DNA from: Lojkania enalia
Lineage: Eukaryota > Ascomycota > Dothideomycetes > Pleosporales
DNA: 64,000 bases
Direction of reading: 5' to 3'
NCBI GenBank assembly: GCA_010094045.1
Contig: ML986679.1
Coordinates: 86,906 to 150,905, forward strand
Part shown: positions 34,301 through 47,783 of the stretch, piece by piece
Layout of the letters: each line of letters opens with the position of its first letter
Numbering within the stretch: position 1 is the stretch's first letter
Translations under genes and position numbers: made by a program
The notes under the pieces: model-generated
What the model was told of the DNA's origin: nothing
Databases searched by the model: none
Seen by the model: the letters and a program-made list of their open reading frames with translations, nothing else

Positions 34301-36470
34301 TAATTATCGTATTATAGAATTCTATAACCTCTTTTATATAGATTTTAGAATATAATATTACCTTTAAGAAATTAAAGTTAGCCCTATTAAGTATACCTAT
34401 ACTCTACTACTTTAACCCTATATTAGAAACAAAAATGGAAACTAATACCTCTAATAGAGTAGTTATAGGAGTACTATTATAGAAATATTCTAACAGAAAA
34501 TAGTACCCTATAGCGTTCTATAGTAAGATTCTATCCGGTTTAGAACTAAACTAGGAGATTTATAATAAGGAACTATTCGCAATCGTTACTATATTTAAGT
34601 AATAGAGGGTAGAACTTACTTTAGTAGCTACTAGAATTCTAGTATATACTAATCATTACTTACTTAAATATTTTATAACTATAAAGATACTTAATACTTG
34701 TTAAGTTTATTAGACTAAGAAATTAGCTTAGTATTAGTTCCGAATCGAGTATACTCTAGGTAAGAATAATATTAGAGTAGATATCCTTAGTTATTGTAAA
34801 TAAGATATAGAAAACTTAAAAGCAGCTTAAACTAATAACCGGTTAAAAGTCCTATTTAGACTATATTAACTTTACCCCCGAATTAATACTAAATTAGCCT
34901 AGTCCTATATTATCTAAATAATAATTTAAGTAGCTATACTAAATATTATTAAAGGCTAGAAGTAGATTATATTACTAGACTCTCTAGAGTTAATTAACGT
35001 ATTACTATAGGAAAACCGAGCCTCCTTCGCGTAGGAACGTACCCTTTTATTCTATAAGTATTAGATAGAGAATAGACTACTCCTCTACGATAATTACTTA
35101 TATATTCTATTAGATTTAGGCCTTTATATACGGCTTATATAAGAGACTTATAACTAAGTATCCTCTATATACTTAAGTACTACTAAAACCTATCAGTTAC
35201 TATCCTAGAAGTACTACTAGAAGGGTATAGAAGCTACTTACAAACGATATATATAGAATTATATTCTATACTATAAAGCTTATCTAATATAAACCCGAAC
35301 TCTAGATTTTATCTACCTACTTCCTATACTAAATTAACTAATATAGTACCTATATATTAATTTTAAGAATTTTCCTATAGATAAGTCCGGATACAATTAG
35401 ATTATAGTAGTAATTAATCGCCTGTCTAAATAAGTGGTGTCTATCTCCTACTATTATATAATTAACGCAAGGGGAATAGCCGAATTATTTATTTAATAGG
35501 TATACTGCTTTAGCTATACGCCTAAAACTATTATTTTAGACTAAAAACCTTAGTTTATATCTAGTTTTTAGTCCGAATTCTACTGTATTTTAGGCGTAAA
35601 GATTAAACTATCTACTACTTATTATAAAGAGACTAATAGATAGATAGAGATTATAAATAAGTATATTAATTAGAGACTGCGCCCTTTTATATCCTTCTAC
35701 TAAAACAACTAGAGTTTTCTATTACCTATAATCGACCAAGTATAAGCAACTCTACTCTATATAACTATTAGAATATCCCTATATCAGATCCTATACAAAT
35801 CTAAGCCCTATTAGAGTTAGAATTAGAAATATTCTATTAATTCTATTACTATAATAGACAAATTAAATTGTAAGAATATCTTAGCTCTAGTAACTCGTAT
35901 ATATATAGCCTAGGAAACTGTAAAGGCTAATATTAAGAAGACTTAGAATCGTATATAATCTATTATTAACTATTACTAGTAACCGATTAATTAGTAGATT
36001 AGTAATATAGTCTACCTAAATACTAAAAATCTTACGGTCTAGAGACCGAGCTGAAAGCTATCTAATTAATAGAAGGGCTCTTTTAAAGTACTAGAATAGG
36101 TTAGAAACTTATACTATTTATAGCTACCCCTAAAGTTAAGAATATATAATATCTTCGTACTAAACCTACTATATAAAAACCCCTAGAACCCTCTACTAGG
36201 GTAAAAAGCTCCAAAACCACCCGCTATTACTATTAAGAGGGTAGAAGAGTAGGAGGTTAAGGAAATACTAGCTAGTAAGCTATATTATAAGACCCTTAAA
36301 TACCGTATAAAATAGGTAGGATATAATTCCAACCTAGTCTAGTATAAAGTCTTAAATTTTATAGGTTCGCTTTATAAGCTAAGAGCTTTTTATAATAAGT
36401 ATCTAAATTAGCTAGAACTTCTAAAAACTCTAACTAAATAGATTAAAATATATAAGAATAGTATAGAGAA
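31380..36470 (+). pseudogene. Gypsy-B(a) gag-pol relic
   Basis: Gag lies near 31640-32350. A zinc knuckle near 32385-32415 has all Cys replaced by Tyr (NYYNYNK). A protease-like block is near 32670-32720. In RT, YPIPCIDKLLSKL is near 33748 and YLDNIFIY at 33997-34020, where the second catalytic Asp is now Asn. LGFTRFY is near 34245. RNase H is at 34430-34830 (METNTSNR, FYSKIL). Integrase is at about 35230-35720 (VVINRLSK). A chromodomain is at about 36240-36430 (EVKEILASKLYYKTLKYRIK). Stops are frequent. This is a chromovirus; the chromodomain would have targeted integration to marked histones. Confidence 0.87.
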
Positions 36471-37008
36471 TATAGATTATCTAATAGACGATAATATATA
36501 AAAGTTAAGTAGTAGATTTTAAAAAAAAAAACTAAAGTATAGGCCTAAAATTACTCCTCTATAGAATCTAGAGGGTCTAATAGTAGGCTGTTAGATACCT
36601 CCCTAGTCTTCTCCTCCTCTACTTTTCTTCCTCTTTCTTCCCTCCGGACTCCCCTTAAACCTCCTCTACCTTATTTTTAGCCGCCCGAGAGCGCCGCGAT
36701 ATTAGCTTAAAAGCTAGATATTAGAACCTCTAAAGCTAAAACCTGATAGAGTAACTTAGTACTCTAGTAGAATAAAGCTACCTAGATACTAGCTGTAAGA
36801 AGACTATCTTCCTAACTCCTTACAACCTAGGCTATAAGTACTAGACTATAAGCGGACTCTAAAATAGCCTCGAAGGCTACCTTTTTATCCTCCTTATCCC
36901 CTATATATTAGGCTACTACCTATAGTTTAAGATGGCTCTAGAGGACTAGAAACTCCTCTTTATAGTAGAAGGGGATCTATAAGTACGTTAGTAATAAGTA
37001 CCCTACTA
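36471..37008. other. Gypsy-B 3' region downstream of the chromodomain
   Basis: Also present in inverted orientation at about 63008-63545 in Gypsy-B(b). It contains a proline- and serine-rich plus-strand stretch (about 36590-36660) and further coding-like texture to about 36970 on the plus strand. I cannot assign a function. It runs up to the Copia-A(b) insertion at 37009. Confidence 0.6.
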
Positions 37009-37013
37009 ATATT

Positions 37014-37217
37014 TGTTATAGGGATTTTCGGCTAGTCTACCAAGCTGTATTAGATATCGACGTACGATATTATAGTCGATATTACGCTAGATATTACGCT
37101 AGATATTAGCTAATATACCCCTTTTTCATGTATATAAATATAGCCCGCTAGCTATCTTCAATTAACAAGTTCAGCTCCTTATCTCCCTCCCTAAGATAAG
37201 ATTCGCCTCTTACTATA
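37014..37217 (+). repeat. Copia-A(b) 5' LTR
   Basis: 204 bp, TGTTATAGGG...CTTACTATA. It is followed at once by the primer-binding site. Confidence 0.95.
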
Positions 37218-37230
37218 GTTATAAGCCCAG
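37218..37230 (+). other. Copia-A primer-binding site (half-tRNA type)
   Basis: GTTATAAGCCCAG abuts the LTR. Allowing one RIP G-to-A change it reads GTTATGAGCCCAG, the complement of the anticodon stem-loop of initiator tRNA-Met (CAU) rather than of a tRNA 3' end. Priming from an internally cleaved tRNA is known for copia-type elements. Here it is inferred from sequence alone. Confidence 0.6.
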
Positions 37231-39957
37231 TTATTATACTAAAATAGCTACAACTTAATTTATATATTACGATCGATATCGCTTCTTTTTATTTAGTATT
37301 ATAATATCGCGATATTATTATCTTTATTATTTACTAACGATCTTTAAGTACTTAGCTATTAGAATTACGTATAAATTCTATACTTTATAAGCCTATTAAT
37401 ATACTATATCGTGTTTAAGGCTATTTTATTCTCTAGTATTAATATATTCTAGTATATTTCTAGTATTATAACGGTTGCATACTCCTCTATAGCTATATTT
37501 AAGAAGAAGATACTTAGTACCTCTAGTAATTAGGAGGATTAGCTTAAGCAGTATAAACTAATAGCTAGTAGGCTAAGAGTATAGGAATATTTAGATCTAA
37601 GTATACTTCTTAAAGAGGTTAAAATCTATAGGCTAGAACCTCCCCTCTCTAATATAGGTAAGTTCCGGACCCTAAAGATAAATCTAGAAGGGGAAATAGA
37701 AAAATACCCCTCTAGTAGAGTTATATATAAGGAGATAACCTTAATATAAATAATAGATTGGAACTAGGCAAGGAACTAGTATAACTAATAGAGGAAGGAT
37801 TAGATTAAGATTAATAATACTCTCCGTACTATATATAGTAATATCCTAACGATAATATCGCCTTAATATAAAGTAATATTTAGTAATAATATAACCAGCT
37901 ATAAAATTCTTAGAATCTTATAGGAAAAGTTAGCGCCTACTATTAAGTCGAGGGAGTAACTAATTTAGAAGGAATATTAAGCTCTCCTCAAGTACCTAAC
38001 TAATAGAGAGGTAGAGAAGTAGCTAAATTAGTAGAATTAGGTAATCTATTATACTAAGGCTGCTAGCTTAGCAGAAGTTTAGGGCCTTAGAGTAGAAAAG
38101 GATTTTCTTCTAATAGTTGTTAAGAAAGATAAGGTGTAGGCGCTAATCTATATAGTACCAATTAACGCTAAAAATAAGCTAGGTAGGATTAATCAACCAA
38201 TTCCTACAATTAAACAATTAGTATACTAATATACTAATTACTATAGATATTTTAATATATAGAAGGCGCTCAGCTCGTTTACAGCTTTATAATATCTATT
38301 AATTCTTCAAGTAAATTCTAATAGTATTATATAGTAGTCTTAAGAAAAATCCGGTTCGCGATCGCGTACTCTACTACCCTACTTCTATAAGAAGCGGCAC
38401 TTCTAGAGTAATTGCAAGTATGTAAACGAATCGATTAGGCTACTAAACTAGGTACTAGATTAGGAAATACTAAAAGCCTAAGATAATATCTTAAATAGGA
38501 ATAACTAGAGGAAAAAGAATACTCTAAAGGTAAATATAGAAAAATATAAGAAGTTGAAATCCTCGTTTAATAGTAAAGCCTCTATAAAGGCTACTAGCCT
38601 CTAGGGAAATATCTAGGTAATTTAAAGGGGCAATTTTTCAGCAAGTACTACTCCTGAGAAAGAAGAGACTAGTATCCTAAATCGGTAGATATTTAATCTA
38701 GGTTCTAATATTTATATATATAACTCTAAAACTTTTAGTTAGTAAATTACTTAGATAGTAAATTCTAAAGATAAAATTGCTATAGAAGGCAGTATATATT
38801 CTATATTAGAATAGGGTACTATCGCAATTATAATTAATTCTCCTATAGGCCTAAAAGATATTAAGCTGATAGAAGTCGCTTACATCCCTTAATTACTAAC
38901 TAATATAATAGCCCTAATTAGAAATAGGGAATAGGGTATCTAGTTCGACTTAGGTAGAGATTACCTTTACTAGTATAATTACTATAATATTGTTTATTAT
39001 TTAGAGTTGTTTAACAGCTACTAGCTACTAGATATAGATCTAGTAAAAAGGCCTCTACTCGATTTACTTTCTAGATATAAGACAGTTATAGTAATTAAGA
39101 AAAAGCTCTTCTATCGCCAGCAACTAATATAAATTATTTCTTCAGCTAAAGTATACTAATTATTAAACTACCTAAATAGAGATTTAGTATTAGCTCTGCT
39201 TTAAGCAGCTAAGGGTATCTAGTTAAGTAATTAGGAAGCACCAGTATAGTAAGATTGCTAGATATATATACAAGCGAAGTTATTATAGTAGATTAGCTAG
39301 TATAGTTAGCTTTATCTAGCTACTAAACTATTCGAGAGAATTGCGATTAATATTATATAACTTTAGAAGGACCGTAAGAGGTATTATAATAGTAAGAGAT
39401 ACCTATTTTATATAGTTAATTAGGTGTTCTAGTAGTATAAGAGATTTACAATATATAATTAGTTAAAATCTACCCTTATAAAAGCCTTTAAAATACTATT
39501 AGTAAAAATTAAATAATAGTATAAAAGAAAGATTATATATATCTATATAGATAACAACTTAAGCTTTTTAGAACTTATAGAAGTATTACTTAATTAAGGG
39601 ATTATAATTAAAGCTCGCGCGCCTCGTACGCCTAAGTAGAATAGCCTAGCAGAATAAGTAGGATACTAAATTATAACCCGCGCGCGCGCTCTCGCGATAG
39701 AAGATAATATCTCTAATAAATACGCTAATAAATTAGCTTATACGGTAATATACCTACTTAATAGAATGCTAATTGCAAGCCTTCGATTTAAAACCCTATA
39801 TAAGGCTGTTTTTAGCTATAAACTATCTTTTACTTACCTTTAGATTATAGAATCGCGAGTGTATATTTTAGATAAAACTCTATTAAAAGGTAATAAACTG
39901 GCGTTGCGGGTACTAATTAGGAAACTCTTATAATACAGGAGTACGAATATATACTAA

Positions 39958-40167
39958 GTGTTAATTCTAAAACTAAAACGGGTACTTAATACTAGAAACG
40001 TTATATTTAGCAATATTATATCTAGTAAGGAGGAGGAATATCCGCTAAAAGAATCTCTAGAGAAGATTCTTTTTTTAATTAATAATATTAAGAGCTCTAT
40101 CGATAGTAGTAATAATAAAACGATTGAAGTTGTAGAAGCGATCTACAAGAATCGGCTGCCTAATTAA
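39958..40167 (+). pseudogene. Surviving open piece of Copia-A(b) pol (integrase-RT linker)
   Basis: A 69-codon open stretch in frame with pol: VLNTRNVIF, the block that follows integrase in Copia polyproteins, then an acidic and Asn-rich linker. It is one of very few frames of this length in the RIP block. Its ATA/ATG start has no significance. It is not an independent gene. Confidence 0.75.
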
Positions 40168-41958
40168 GATATTCCTACTGAGTTAGTAGGCAATTTAATT
40201 AGTAAGAAGGCTTATTAGTAGGAGAATACTATTTTTAAAGAATAAATCGACGATATTACTAGTAATTAGGGACTTCTAACGCTAGAATTAATACTAGCGC
40301 TAGCGCTAAAGAATTAGGATACCCCTGTAGTATTACTAGTAGATAGTAAGAATACTGCGTTTAGCGATAATTTGCTATAAAGATAGCAACTATCGCCTCC
40401 TTATACTTTTATACTCTTAAAAAGAACAAATAATACTTTATAGAGGGAAGAAATTAGCAGCTAAGTATTAAGGGATAATATAATCTAGGGAGGCAGGTCC
40501 TTATATAGTTATAAGCCGTTTTAATTATACTTTATAACCTTTATAGTACTATCTAATAGCAAGCTAATACTGGTAAATTATATAAAGGAAACTCGTACTA
40601 TTAGAAAATATTATCGCAATCAGCTTCTACTAGAACTAAAATACTATAAAGATCTAAAGAATTACTCTTTTAGTACTAGCTTCTATAAGGCCTATTATAC
40701 TAAGTTACAGAAGTAGGAGGATATAGATATCTGGTAAAAGATAATAATCCTCTAAGACTCTACTAAAATTCTTCTAGTAATATAGGTATTTACATATAAA
40801 TTTAATAAGAACGGTTTCCTATATAAATTTAAGGCTAGATTAGTCGTATGCAGCAATCTACAATCTTAATAGAGAGATACCTATACTACTATACTAGCTG
40901 TACGAACCTTTCGCTTTCTAATATTAATTGCAACTTATTTTAAACTTAATATATACCAGTTCGATATTATTAATACGTTCCTTAACTGCTGATTAGATAG
41001 GTTAATATATATCTATATACTAGAAGGTTTCGTATATAAGTATAGGAAATATCTACAACTATAGAAAGCTATATACAGCCTTAAAAATACTCCAAAACTT
41101 TAGTATTATAAGCTAGATAGGACTCTAAGGTAATTAGGCCTTAAAATAGTACTAGAAATATCTTACTTATACGTAAATAATAAGCTAATTATCTTCTTTT
41201 ATATTAATAATATTATAATCCTAGTTTATCTATTAAATATCTCTACTAAGCAGAAATTTGAATCGCAATTAAGTAATAAATATAAACTTCGATCTCTTAG
41301 AAATCTAAATTAGTTTCTAGGAGTTCAAGTCGTACGCGATATATAGTAGTATAAGATCTAGCTACTATAGGACTTATTTATTAATAAGGTAGTAGCGCGA
41401 TTTAATATTACGGTTAATAAAAAGGCGCTAAATACGCCTCTACACGAGAACGTACTACTAGCTACTACTAAGGAATCCTCTAATAGGATATCTTACTACT
41501 AATAACTAATTAGTTGTCTAGCCTAGATTGTAGTTTTTATATATTCTAATATTACGCGAGTATACTTAATATTATTATAATACTTCTAGAACCCTAGTAA
41601 TTATTATATTAACGCTACCTTAAAGGTATAATAATATCTAATTAGTACGAAGTATTTAGCAATTATAGTAATAGCTAATAATATATAAAATACCTCTACT
41701 ATTAGCTAGAATAGTAATACTAATTATATTAACCCTATAGAGTAATTACTATTCTATAGTATATCTAATACAGCCTTTAGCAATAATTCTAATACTTGTT
41801 AAAGTTTCTACAGCTATATATTTTAACTTTTTAGGATACTAATTAATTAAAAAGCCTTAATTTAGCGTACGGTTATAAAATCGACTACTAAAGTAGAATT
41901 ATTAGTACTATTAGTCGCCGGATTAGAAATAGAGTAGTAGTAGAAGGCCTTTACTTTA

Positions 41959-42122
41959 TATTGGAGGGTAGATATCGAGGTGATAGATCTTACAAATATC
42001 AGCGTTTGTAGACTAGTTCTAATTAGGACTAGCTCTATTTAAATAGTTCTTCTAGAGAGCGCGCTTTACTAAGTAAGTAATAATAATATACTTCCTTCTA
42101 CTCTATCTACTATAGCTTAATA
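41959..42122 (+). repeat. Copia-B(b) 5' LTR
   Basis: 164 bp, TATTGGAGGG...CTTAATA. Confidence 0.95.
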
Positions 42123-42134
42123 GGTTATAAGCTT
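42123..42134 (+). other. Copia-B primer-binding site (half-tRNA type)
   Basis: GGTTATAAGC at 42123; copy (c) has GGTTATAAGCCC at 52941. With one G-to-A reversal it matches the complement of the initiator tRNA-Met anticodon arm, as in Copia-A. Confidence 0.6.
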
Positions 42135-42249
42135 TTAGTTGTACTTCCAGCCTATAGCAAATTAGATTAATTATTATATTAATCCCTAGCTTACTATTAC
42201 TAACTAATAGGTAGCCTAATAGTAGTATCTAGTTAACTAACCGAGCTTA

Positions 42250-45200
42250 GCTTATACTACTAATATAGGACGCGACACTATTATAGTAGACTATAAGAGA
42301 GTTATAAACCTAGCAAAGGATAGCAAGAATATTTTACTATAAGAAGCCGCCTTACGAAACTAAGTTGTTGGTAAGGCTGCTGAGGATATCCTAGAAGGAA
42401 TATCTCTACTATCTAAGCCCAGCAAGCTAATATATTAGAACCTACCGCTACGTCTAGATAATATAGAGCTATAGATAGTAAGGCTCGTCTAGTAAAGTAA
42501 TTTTAAGAACATTCGACGCACTAATAACGTCTATAAAGTATAATATAACTAATAGTAGAAGGACTACCGTAATTATATTAAGAAGGAAGCCTTTATTATA
42601 AGTATTCTACTTGCTACAGTTTACTAAGAGACACTTAAAGGTCTATACTTATATAAGATAGTAGAAGTACTCTTAGATGCTATTCTTAAGTACTATAAAG
42701 AGTAAGGTCTTATAGAGGAGTATACCCTCTAGGCTAATTTCTTCAGCCTATATAGTAGTTACTATAATAGTATATCTTAATTTACTAGTAAATTTAAAGC
42801 TGGTCTTACGCGATTAGATAATATTAATCTTAAACCTAGTCCTAAGAGTATTATATTCTAGTTTATCGTCGCTATTAAAAATTAATTTAAAACCTACGCG
42901 CAGTAATAGTATTAGATCTTATATTAAGGTAGAGTTCTAGATATTAATACTATAATTAACGAGATTAACAATAAATTACGTTAAAAGAATCTAGTTAAGA
43001 AGGTAATAGTACTTTAAGTATAGCTAAAAGATATACAGCAGCCTAACAGTAATTAGTATAAAGGTAAGGGTAAGAGCGATACTAAGACTAGGAGTAAGCC
43101 TACTAACAGTAAGCCTATAGAAAGGAGGTACTATTCTAGCTGCTAATATAAATATCTGGGGGGTAGATTAAACTGCTAGTTTATATATCTAGAGAAGGTA
43201 TTAAAATAATTTCTTAATAAACACCTAGAATTAGTATAAAAATTAATCTAATTAGCTTAATTAAACTATATACTGTTAGCTAATTTTAGTACTATTACTA
43301 GTATATTAGTAAGTAGCTATAATACTCAGGTCTTGTTAATACCGCGATATATAATCGAGTAAATACTATAGAGGCCCTATAAAAATTAAATTATCTTTAA
43401 TACTGGAGCTAATAAGTATATATATAATAACAGGACTAAGTTTATTTTAATAGGATAATCTAGTATAGGATATATAAAGATAGGTAGTAGTCTTACTAGA
43501 ATAGAAGGTAAAGGTATAATACAGCTTTATATTTCTCTAGCTAATAGTAGTACTATTAATATATACTTTATAGAAGTACTATACTATCTAAATCTCTACG
43601 TCTCTATTATCTCTCTAAGTTAGCTTTAACTAAAAGGACTATACTACTATAGTCTCTATTAGAAGCTATTACATATTAAGGATAATAGTAAGATTACTTA
43701 TATCCCTAAGATTAATAGAACACCTACTTTTCTTAAGTATATAGACGAGGTATAAGCAGCTTTCTTAATAGCCTACGTCGCTGTATTCTCTTCCTAAAAC
43801 TTACAGCTAGCTTAAAAGCGAGAGATTACCTTATAAAAAGCTTACGAAATCTAGGGCTATATAAACCTAGATAATTTAAAGCAGCTACTTAAGACCGTTA
43901 ACAGCTTAAAGCTTAAAAATACTAAGAAGTTTAACTACGAGATATACTATAAGGTAAAAGGTTATTAATAGATCTCTTATACTCTATAATATTAAGCTTA
44001 GCAAGTATTTAACATTATATATCTCGATATTATCGGTTATATTTTACTACTAGGTCCTAATAGAGAGTAATACTAGTTACTTCTTACAGATAATTTTACG
44101 CGCTATTAATAGATCTACTTTATTAAATTCCGCATAGAAATTACTCAAGTACTACTTAATTTTAATAGAATAGTTACCACCTAGTATAATAAGATTATTA
44201 AGGTCTATCATCTTAATAATAATAAATGCTTTATTAATTAAGTAACTGTTAAATATTTTAAGAAGCGGGGAACGTAGTTATAGCCTTTAATACTATATAT
44301 AATATACTAGAACAGCGTTATTAAGGCTAGTAATAAGCTTACTATAGATAAAGTACGATATATCCTTATTAGAGCGCTGTATCTACTACTAATATTCTAG
44401 CTATATACTATAAAGTATATAGTATAGTTTTATAATCTATTACTTACTGTAATACTTACTAATAGTAAAATACTTTCGTAAGTATTTAACAAATTTCTAG
44501 ATTGTTAAAATCTAGTACTAAATCTCTACAATCTTTACTATTAGGGAGAGATTAGTTATATACTTATTCTAAAGGAGCGTTGCGTTAAGAATAAGAAGTT
44601 TAAAGAACGTAGCTATAAGAGCTATATAATTAGCTGTAAGAAATCTCGGATATTCCTTATATAGAATTTATAGAGTAAGAAGGTTATATAATTAAGTTCT
44701 ATAACCTTCCTCTAACGCCTGCTAGTCGTAGGCTACGTACCTTATTAAGCTTAAAAAGCTTAATATAATAAGCGTCTATATATCTAGGAAGAGGAATCTA
44801 ACTATCTAGAGGGTATATAGAATCTAGGGAGTATGCTACTATTACAGTTAACGTCTATATAGATACCTTTACAGCTAAATAATAACAAATATATTAATCT
44901 TCTTAAGTAAGGTAGAGGATACAATTTCAGGTAGGAGTAATAAGAGATAGACAAGTAATAGAGCGATAAGAATAATCTATCGCCGTCACCGCCACCTCTA
45001 CTACTAGTAAAGAAGCCTTATAGCCGTTCTCGCAAGACGGTAGCTCTACCAGCTAAGCCTATACGTCGATCCTTATATTATACGCCCCGACAGTTTAATC
45101 TAAATATAGTATTAACAGTTAATAATATATCTTTTTAAGATAAGATAATACTAAGCGTTTTTATTACTTTTATACGAAATTTCGCTTTAGTAGTTATAAT

Positions 45201-46900
45201 AGACGCTTATAGTATAAGAGACGATCTAAATCTCCTACCTAAGTCTACTTTACTAAAGTAGGTACGCGTATATCAACACTTAGAGTAGTAGTATAAGGTA
45301 GAAGAAGAAGAAATAGAATTATATGTAGAGAACAGCACCTAGTAGATTATTAATTATATACCAGCTAGAACTACTATACTATCTACTAAATAGGTATATA
45401 AATATAAGTTTAATAATAAAGGATATCTAGTATAGTATAAAGTACGCTTTATTGTCTACGGTAATCGCTAATATTTAGATCTCTAAGAAGATATATATAT
45501 AGGAGTAGTACGCTCTATAACTATTAAGTTAATTCTAGTACTAGTTAACGCTCTTAATCTAGAGTATAACTAGGTTAATATCGTTATAGCCTTCCTAAAT
45601 AGAAAGATAGACGAAAACAACCCTATCTATACTTAACTACTAGATAGCACAATCGTGTAACTTAATAAAGTATTCTATAGTCTCTACTAGTTACTATAAT
45701 TTTAGTATAAAGAGATTAGTCGCTACTTAATATTATATAGATATAGACCTTTTAATTCTAATCTATATATCTTTATCGGTAAAGAGCTATAGTAGATTAT
45801 TGTTATATATGTCGACGATCTACTCTTTATTTATCTAATAGCTAAAGATATAGCAGCTATAAAACAAATAGTTATAAGCACCTATAAATATCACAATCTT
45901 AGCCTATTAAGCTACTACCTTAGAATCCGCATTACACGCAATCGTATAATACGTATAATAGAACTCTCTATAGAATTATATATTAAGAAACTCGTATTAA
46001 TACTTTAGTAAGAGAACTGCTGTAAGCGCAGCATACTATTTAATCTCTTAGCTATTAAACTTATAGCTCGCTTTAAAAAAGATATCTATAATACCGAATT
46101 ACTTAACAAATATTAGTTAGTTATTAGTAAGTTACTATATCCTATATATCTTATATAACTAGATATTATATATTATATCGCCTTCCTAGGACGCTTTAGT
46201 AGTAATCTAATAAGCTTATACTACAAGTATATATTATAAATTGTAGATTATCTCTATACTACGCGTAACTATATTATAAAGTTCTTAGTACTAGATAGAG
46301 TTTAAAGAGTACTAATTGAGTACTTTACTTACGCGCTAGAAGTACCTTTTATAAACTACTTAGATTTGTTATATACTAATTATAAGGATTGTAAATTAAC
46401 AGCTAGATATCTATTTAAGCTGTTTAGAGGAACAATTTACTATCGATCTTTTAAGGAGCAGTTAGTAATAATATTAATAATAGAAGCTAAATATATAGCT
46501 ATTATATACGCAGCTAAGAAAGTAGTATAACTCTATTAACTCTATACTAAGCTAGGTATATTATATAAACTACTTTAACCTCTAAAGCTTTACGTTAATA
46601 ATCTACTAGTTATTAAGTTTACTAAGTAGGAAGGATACTACTAGCGAAGTAAGTATATTGATATCTATTATTACTAGATTAAGGAGTAAGTAGCTCTTAG
46701 TTGATTACAACTCGAATATATTATAACAGTTAATATAGCAGCAGATAGTCTAATTAAGCCCTTCTCTACTAAAGCCTACAGTCGATTCCTATAGTAACTA
46801 GGTATAGAAGAAGCGTTAATCGCTTACGGTTAGTACTAGTAGAAGCTACTATCGAGTAATATATATAGATATATACCGTAGTTTCCGTTCGGTCTGGGGG
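42250..46900 (+). pseudogene. Copia-B(b) gag-pol relic
   Basis: Reading through stops: gag at 42250-43080; zinc knuckle near 43125-43180 (only some Cys remain); protease NTGANKYIYN at about 43399 (family DSGA/DTGA); integrase zinc finger and core at about 43830-44700 (LLLTDNFTRY). RT spans about 45290-45980, with an intact YVDDLLF at 45808-45828. RNase H contains EAKYIAIIYAAKK near 46490. The C-terminus has a LIKPFSTKAYSRFL block near 46760. All catalytic blocks are recognisable, but TAG and TAA codons occur throughout. Confidence 0.9.
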
Positions 46901-46903
46901 GTA

Positions 46904-47067
46904 TATTAGAGGGTAGATATCGAGGTAATAGACCTTATAAATATCGGCGTTTATAGACTAGTTCTAATTAGGACTAGCTCTATTTAAATAGTTCTTCTAG
47001 AGAGCGCGCTTTACTAAGCAAGTAATAATAATATACTTCCTTCTACTCTATCTGCTATAGCTTAATA
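46904..47067 (+). repeat. Copia-B(b) 3' LTR
   Basis: 164 bp, preceded by the purine tract TCTGGGGGGTA. Confidence 0.95.
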
Positions 47068-47574
47068 TTTTACTATACTTCTATATTAACGCGCAACTAG
47101 TACTATTTTATAATAATTAATAAATAGTAGATATTGTAAATAAGCTATTTAAGTATTTTAATACTAAACTTTACTATATAGATATATACTAGTACTAGCT
47201 ATATTAAGAAGTAGTAGAGTAGAGACTTATAATTAGTTGGTAACTAACGAATATAATACCAGCCGACAGCCTTATAAAAGTTCTACAGCTGTAATAATAC
47301 TAAAGGTTTATTAAGCAACTGAAAATAGAAGATATTTCAGCTAGAATCGAATCTCAGGAATTTCTATCAGCTAAATAAATCGATTACTAATAAGAATCTT
47401 AGGGGGTAATTAAAAATTAATTATAACTTACCCTATATTACATTAAATTAATATTTCTGTAAGTATATTTAGTTCTACTACTAGTTACTCTATATAATTT
47501 ACCTCTTTTAGTATAGTATCTACCTTTATTTTTTTCGACGCAGCTTCTCCTTCGTAGTTAAAGCTAGGGGGGTA

Positions 47575-47778
47575 TATTATAGAGATTTTCGGCTAGTCTG
47601 CTAAGCTGTATTAGATATCGACGTACGATATTACGGTTAATATTACGCCGGATATTACGCTAGATATTAGCTAATATACCCCTTTTTTATATATATAAAT
47701 ATGGCCCGCTGGCTATCTTTAATCAACGAGTTCAGCTTCTTATCTCCCTCCCTGAGATAAGATTCGCCTCTTACTATA
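47575..47778 (+). repeat. Copia-A(b) 3' LTR
   Basis: 204 bp, homologous to 37014-37217, ending CTTACTATA before the ATATT duplication. Confidence 0.95.
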
Positions 47779-47783
47779 ATATT

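Larger units (their letters stand above)
41959..47067 (+). mobile_element. Copia-B(b): full-length Ty1/Copia element, best-preserved copy
   Basis: 5109 bp with 164-bp LTRs at 41959-42122 and 46904-47067. Target duplication is CTTTA on the left (41954-41958) and TTTTA on the right (47068-47072); the one difference is a C-to-T change. It is inserted in the RNase H of Copia-A(b). It is the youngest layer of the 41-47 kb stack and the least mutated of the three Copia-B copies. Confidence 0.95.
37280..47340 (+). pseudogene. Copia-A(b) gag-pol relic, split by Copia-B(b)
   Basis: Gag at about 37440-38600, protease near 38695, integrase at about 39350-39800, linker 39958-40167 (still open), RT at about 40420-41300. 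The RT motif YVDD reads YINN at about 41200, both Asp changed to Asn by G-to-A. RNase H starts near 41820 and is cut at 41958. It resumes at 47068 and can be read to about 47330 (YINAQLVLFYNN, LTNIIPADSLIKVL). Joining the two sides, with one target duplication kept, gives one frame. The relic is dead by loss of the RT aspartates and by many stops. Confidence 0.88.
37014..47778 (+). mobile_element. Copia-A(b): full-length Ty1/Copia element nested in Gypsy-B(a), itself split by Copia-B(b)
   Basis: Two 204-bp LTRs (37014-37217 and 47575-47778) with the target duplication ATATT outside (37009-37013 and 47779-47783). Without the nested Copia-B(b) it is about 5.65 kb. It keeps more of its original ends than copy (a): the 5' LTR still begins TGTTATAGGG. 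A purine tract (TAGGGGGGGTA) precedes the 3' LTR. Confidence 0.95.
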
